This document shows positions 32,987 to 34,637 of a DNA stretch of 34,637 nt, in pieces. Position 1 is the stretch's first letter. Every line of letters begins with the position of its first letter. The notes under the pieces were generated by a model. The model was given only the letters and a program-made list of their open reading frames with translations, made no database searches and was not told the DNA's origin. Made by a program: the position numbers and the translations under genes. The stretch covers positions 1 to 34,637 of the forward strand of contig JAUTXM010000331.1 in assembly GCA_030838025.1 (NCBI GenBank), given 5' to 3'. This DNA is from Acidimicrobiaceae bacterium. Its GTDB lineage: Bacteria > Actinomycetota > Acidimicrobiia > Acidimicrobiales > Palsa-688.

Positions 32987-34637
32987 ATGGCAGCCCGCCA
33001 CGTCGTCGTCGACGGTTCCAACCTGGCCACCGAGGGCCGTTCCATGCCCAGCCTGGCCCAGCTTGACCAGGCGGTGCGGGAGTTCCTGCTCGAGAACCCC
33101 GAGGACGTCGTCACCGTCGTCGTTGACGCGTCGTTCGGCCATCGGATCGACAGCAGCGAGTTCAAGATGTTCGAGGAGGCGGAGGCGGCGGGCGAGTTGG
33201 TGTCGCCACCCGCCGGGGCGATCGGCCGGGGCGACGCCTTCCTCCTGCGCATTGCCGACAAGACGGGCGCCACCGTCTTGTCAAATGACTCGTTCCAGGA
33301 GTTCCACGGGGACTACGACTGGTTGTTCGAACGAGGACGCCTGATCGGCGGCAAGCCGGTGCCCGGGGTCGGGTGGATCTTCACCCCCCGCACGCCGGTG
33401 CGAGGCCCGCGGTCGCGCGAAGCGGTGAAGGAAGCCAAGCGCAAGACCAAGGGCGAGCCGGAGTCCGCCATGCCCGGCCTTGATCTGGCCGCAGAACGCT
33501 CGCGGACCAAAGGGAAGGGGAAAAAGAACGTCGAGCGCGCCATCGCGGTGGCGCTCGAAGAGGTCGTGGCGCCCAAGGACAAGCCGCGTCGGCGCCGCAA
33601 GGGCGGGTCACCGCCCGCAGATCCGGTGAATGACCCGTTGTCGTTCATCACCTTCATCGCCGCCCATCCGCTGGGTGCCGAGGTGACCGCAACGGTGGAT
33701 TCGTTTGCGTCTCACGGGGCCTTCGTCGACTGCGAGGGCGCGCGGTGCTACGTGCCGTTGTCGGCGATGGGGGAGCCCCCGCCGAAAAGCGCCCGGGAGA
33801 TCTTCTCCAAAGGCGAGCAAGTCCGCTTGATCGTGCAGGCGCTGGACCCACAGCGGCGGGGCGTCGAGCTGGCGTTGCCCGGCTTCGCCAAGATTGCCGG
33901 CGCCCCGACCGAGGAGACGGTGGCCGCCGAGATCGAGGCGGCCGAGGGCGAGGTCGACGCAGCTTCGGAGGGGGCGGCCGCGGGTGGTGCGGCGGCAGTG
34001 GCGCCGGTGCGGCGAAGCCGGAAGAAGGCGGCCCCGGCCCTGGCGACAGCCGACCGGGGCGAGGCCGGCGAGGCGCCCGCGCCGGTGCCGGCGAAGAAGG
34101 CAGCCGGCCCGGACAAGCCCCCGGCCGCGGCGGACACGGGCGAGGCCGACGAGGCGCCCGCGCCAGCGCCGGCGCCGGTGCCGGCGAAGAAGGCAGCGGG
34201 CCGCCGCCGTGGGTCCACCGCGGCCGCCTCAGCGCCGGCCGTGGCGGATGGGGATCTGGCGGCGGCTGCCGGTTCGCCGGGGTCGGATGCGCCGGCGATG
34301 AAGGCCGCGCCGCGCCGGCGGGGCCGCCCGGCTGTCGACGCGACCTCAGCCGCGGCTGCCGTTACGGATGCGGGTACCGGTACCGGCGCCACCAAGGAGG
34401 CGGCGGCAAAGCGACCTCCCCGGAAGCGCTCCCGGCCCGCGCCGGCGGAGGTGCAGGCCGAAGCGCCGGCTGAAGCGCCTGCCGCGGTGCCGGCGGCCAC
34501 CAAGCCGGCGCCCCGCCGGCGCGGCCGCCCAGCGCCAGAAGCTTCGCCGCCGAATGCCGAGTCCCATCAGGCCCCGCCGGAGGCGCCGGCAACCGAGGCA
34601 TCCCCGGTGACGGCCCCGCCAACGCCGACGAAGGCCG
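32987..34637 (+). CDS. PIN/NYN-type ribonuclease-like domain + S1 domain + basic AT-hook-like tail (partial)
   Basis: The frame opens with ATG 32987 and runs past the right edge (550 residues seen). Residues 1-125 resemble a Zc3h12a/NYN-like PIN domain: VVVDGSNLATEGR, VVDASFGHR, IGRGDAFLLRIADKTGATVLSNDSFQEF with the acidic positions expected in the active site. Residues about 230-300 form an S1-like RNA-binding fold (AEVTATVDSFASHGAFVDCEG, YVPLSAMG, EQVRLIVQALDPQRRGVEL). The remainder is a low-complexity Ala/Pro/Lys tail with AKKAA units and repeated PRRRGRP motifs like AT-hooks. An RNA-cleaving or RNA-maturing role is inferred. No ribosome binding site is clear. It is the second PIN-fold gene in the window. 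Confidence 0.82.
   Translation, partial: MAARHVVVDGSNLATEGRSMPSLAQLDQAVREFLLENPEDVVTVVVDASFGHRIDSSEFKMFEEAEAAGELVSPPAGAIGRGDAFLLRIADKTGATVLSNDSFQEFHGDYDWLFERGRLIGGKPVPGVGWIFTPRTPVRGPRSREAVKEAKRKTKGEPESAMPGLDLAAERSRTKGKGKKNVERAIAVALEEVVAPKDKPRRRRKGGSPPADPVNDPLSFITFIAAHPLGAEVTATVDSFASHGAFVDCEGARCYVPLSAMGEPPPKSAREIFSKGEQVRLIVQALDPQRRGVELALPGFAKIAGAPTEETVAAEIEAAEGEVDAASEGAAAGGAAAVAPVRRSRKKAAPALATADRGEAGEAPAPVPAKKAAGPDKPPAAADTGEADEAPAPAPAPVPAKKAAGRRRGSTAAASAPAVADGDLAAAAGSPGSDAPAMKAAPRRRGRPAVDATSAAAAVTDAGTGTGATKEAAAKRPPRKRSRPAPAEVQAEAPAEAPAAVPAATKPAPRRRGRPAPEASPPNAESHQAPPEAPATEASPVTAPPTPTKA

Overview
This is a high-GC, gene-dense stretch of a chromosome from an actinobacterium, probably of the class Acidimicrobiia or a relative. 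Signs of this are the frequent GTG starts, the fused E2-E1 2-oxoglutarate decarboxylase/dehydrogenase (kgd, an actinobacterial architecture), an EttA-type ABC-F protein, MarR regulators divergent from their targets, and many genes with weak or no Shine-Dalgarno sequence. The taxonomic call is inference. I see no phage, IS element, CRISPR array, rRNA or tRNA.

The most remarkable part is 336-5570. It is a co-directional cluster that looks like a glycine/sarcosine/betaine reductase operon: a GrdE-like protein, a GrdB-like selenoprotein, GrdC, a thioredoxin, a GrdA selenoprotein and a small NYN nuclease-like protein. Two genes are each interrupted by one in-frame TGA exactly where selenocysteine sits in the family (2671-2673 in grdB, 4850-4852 in grdA). 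The grdB TGA is followed, 11 nt later, by a perfect 7-bp hairpin with a GGG loop that fits a bacterial SECIS element. The system departs from the clostridial enzyme: the GrdE-like protein has Phe where the self-cleaving, pyruvoyl-forming Cys is expected, the GrdB motif is UxxGxxC rather than UxxCxxC, and no grdD is present. It may be a variant selenoenzyme with a different substrate or product, in an organism that also has respiratory genes (nuoD, kgd).

Region 5661-9989 holds a secreted subtilase ending in about 20 WNGSA pentapeptides and a large membrane hybrid histidine kinase. Region 9990-15076 (minus strand) reads response regulator, sensor kinase, nuoD, a broken ATP-binding regulator and an L,D-transpeptidase lipoprotein; the first three are translationally coupled. 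A 16-bp perfect palindrome lies just upstream of the response regulator.

Region 15228-20965 holds a TfoX-domain protein, a DrrAB-like ABC exporter divergent from a MarR gene, and a B12-dependent acyl-CoA mutase pair (large plus small subunit) divergent from a second MarR gene. Perfect inverted repeats lie in both divergent promoter regions. The mutase substrate-pocket residues look isobutyryl-CoA-like rather than methylmalonyl-CoA-like.

Region 21085-28977 holds housekeeping and accessory genes: pirin, TauE/SafE permease, a double-GNAT protein, CPBP protease, nitrobindin, a TIGR01777 epimerase, a small zinc protein, a two-TM protein and EttA. The window ends with kgd and a partial, unusual protein that joins a PIN/NYN-type nuclease domain, an S1 domain and a long Lys/Ala/Pro-rich tail with RRGRP motifs. 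No gene-free stretch exceeds about 300 bases; the longest, 22924-23143, holds nothing I can name.
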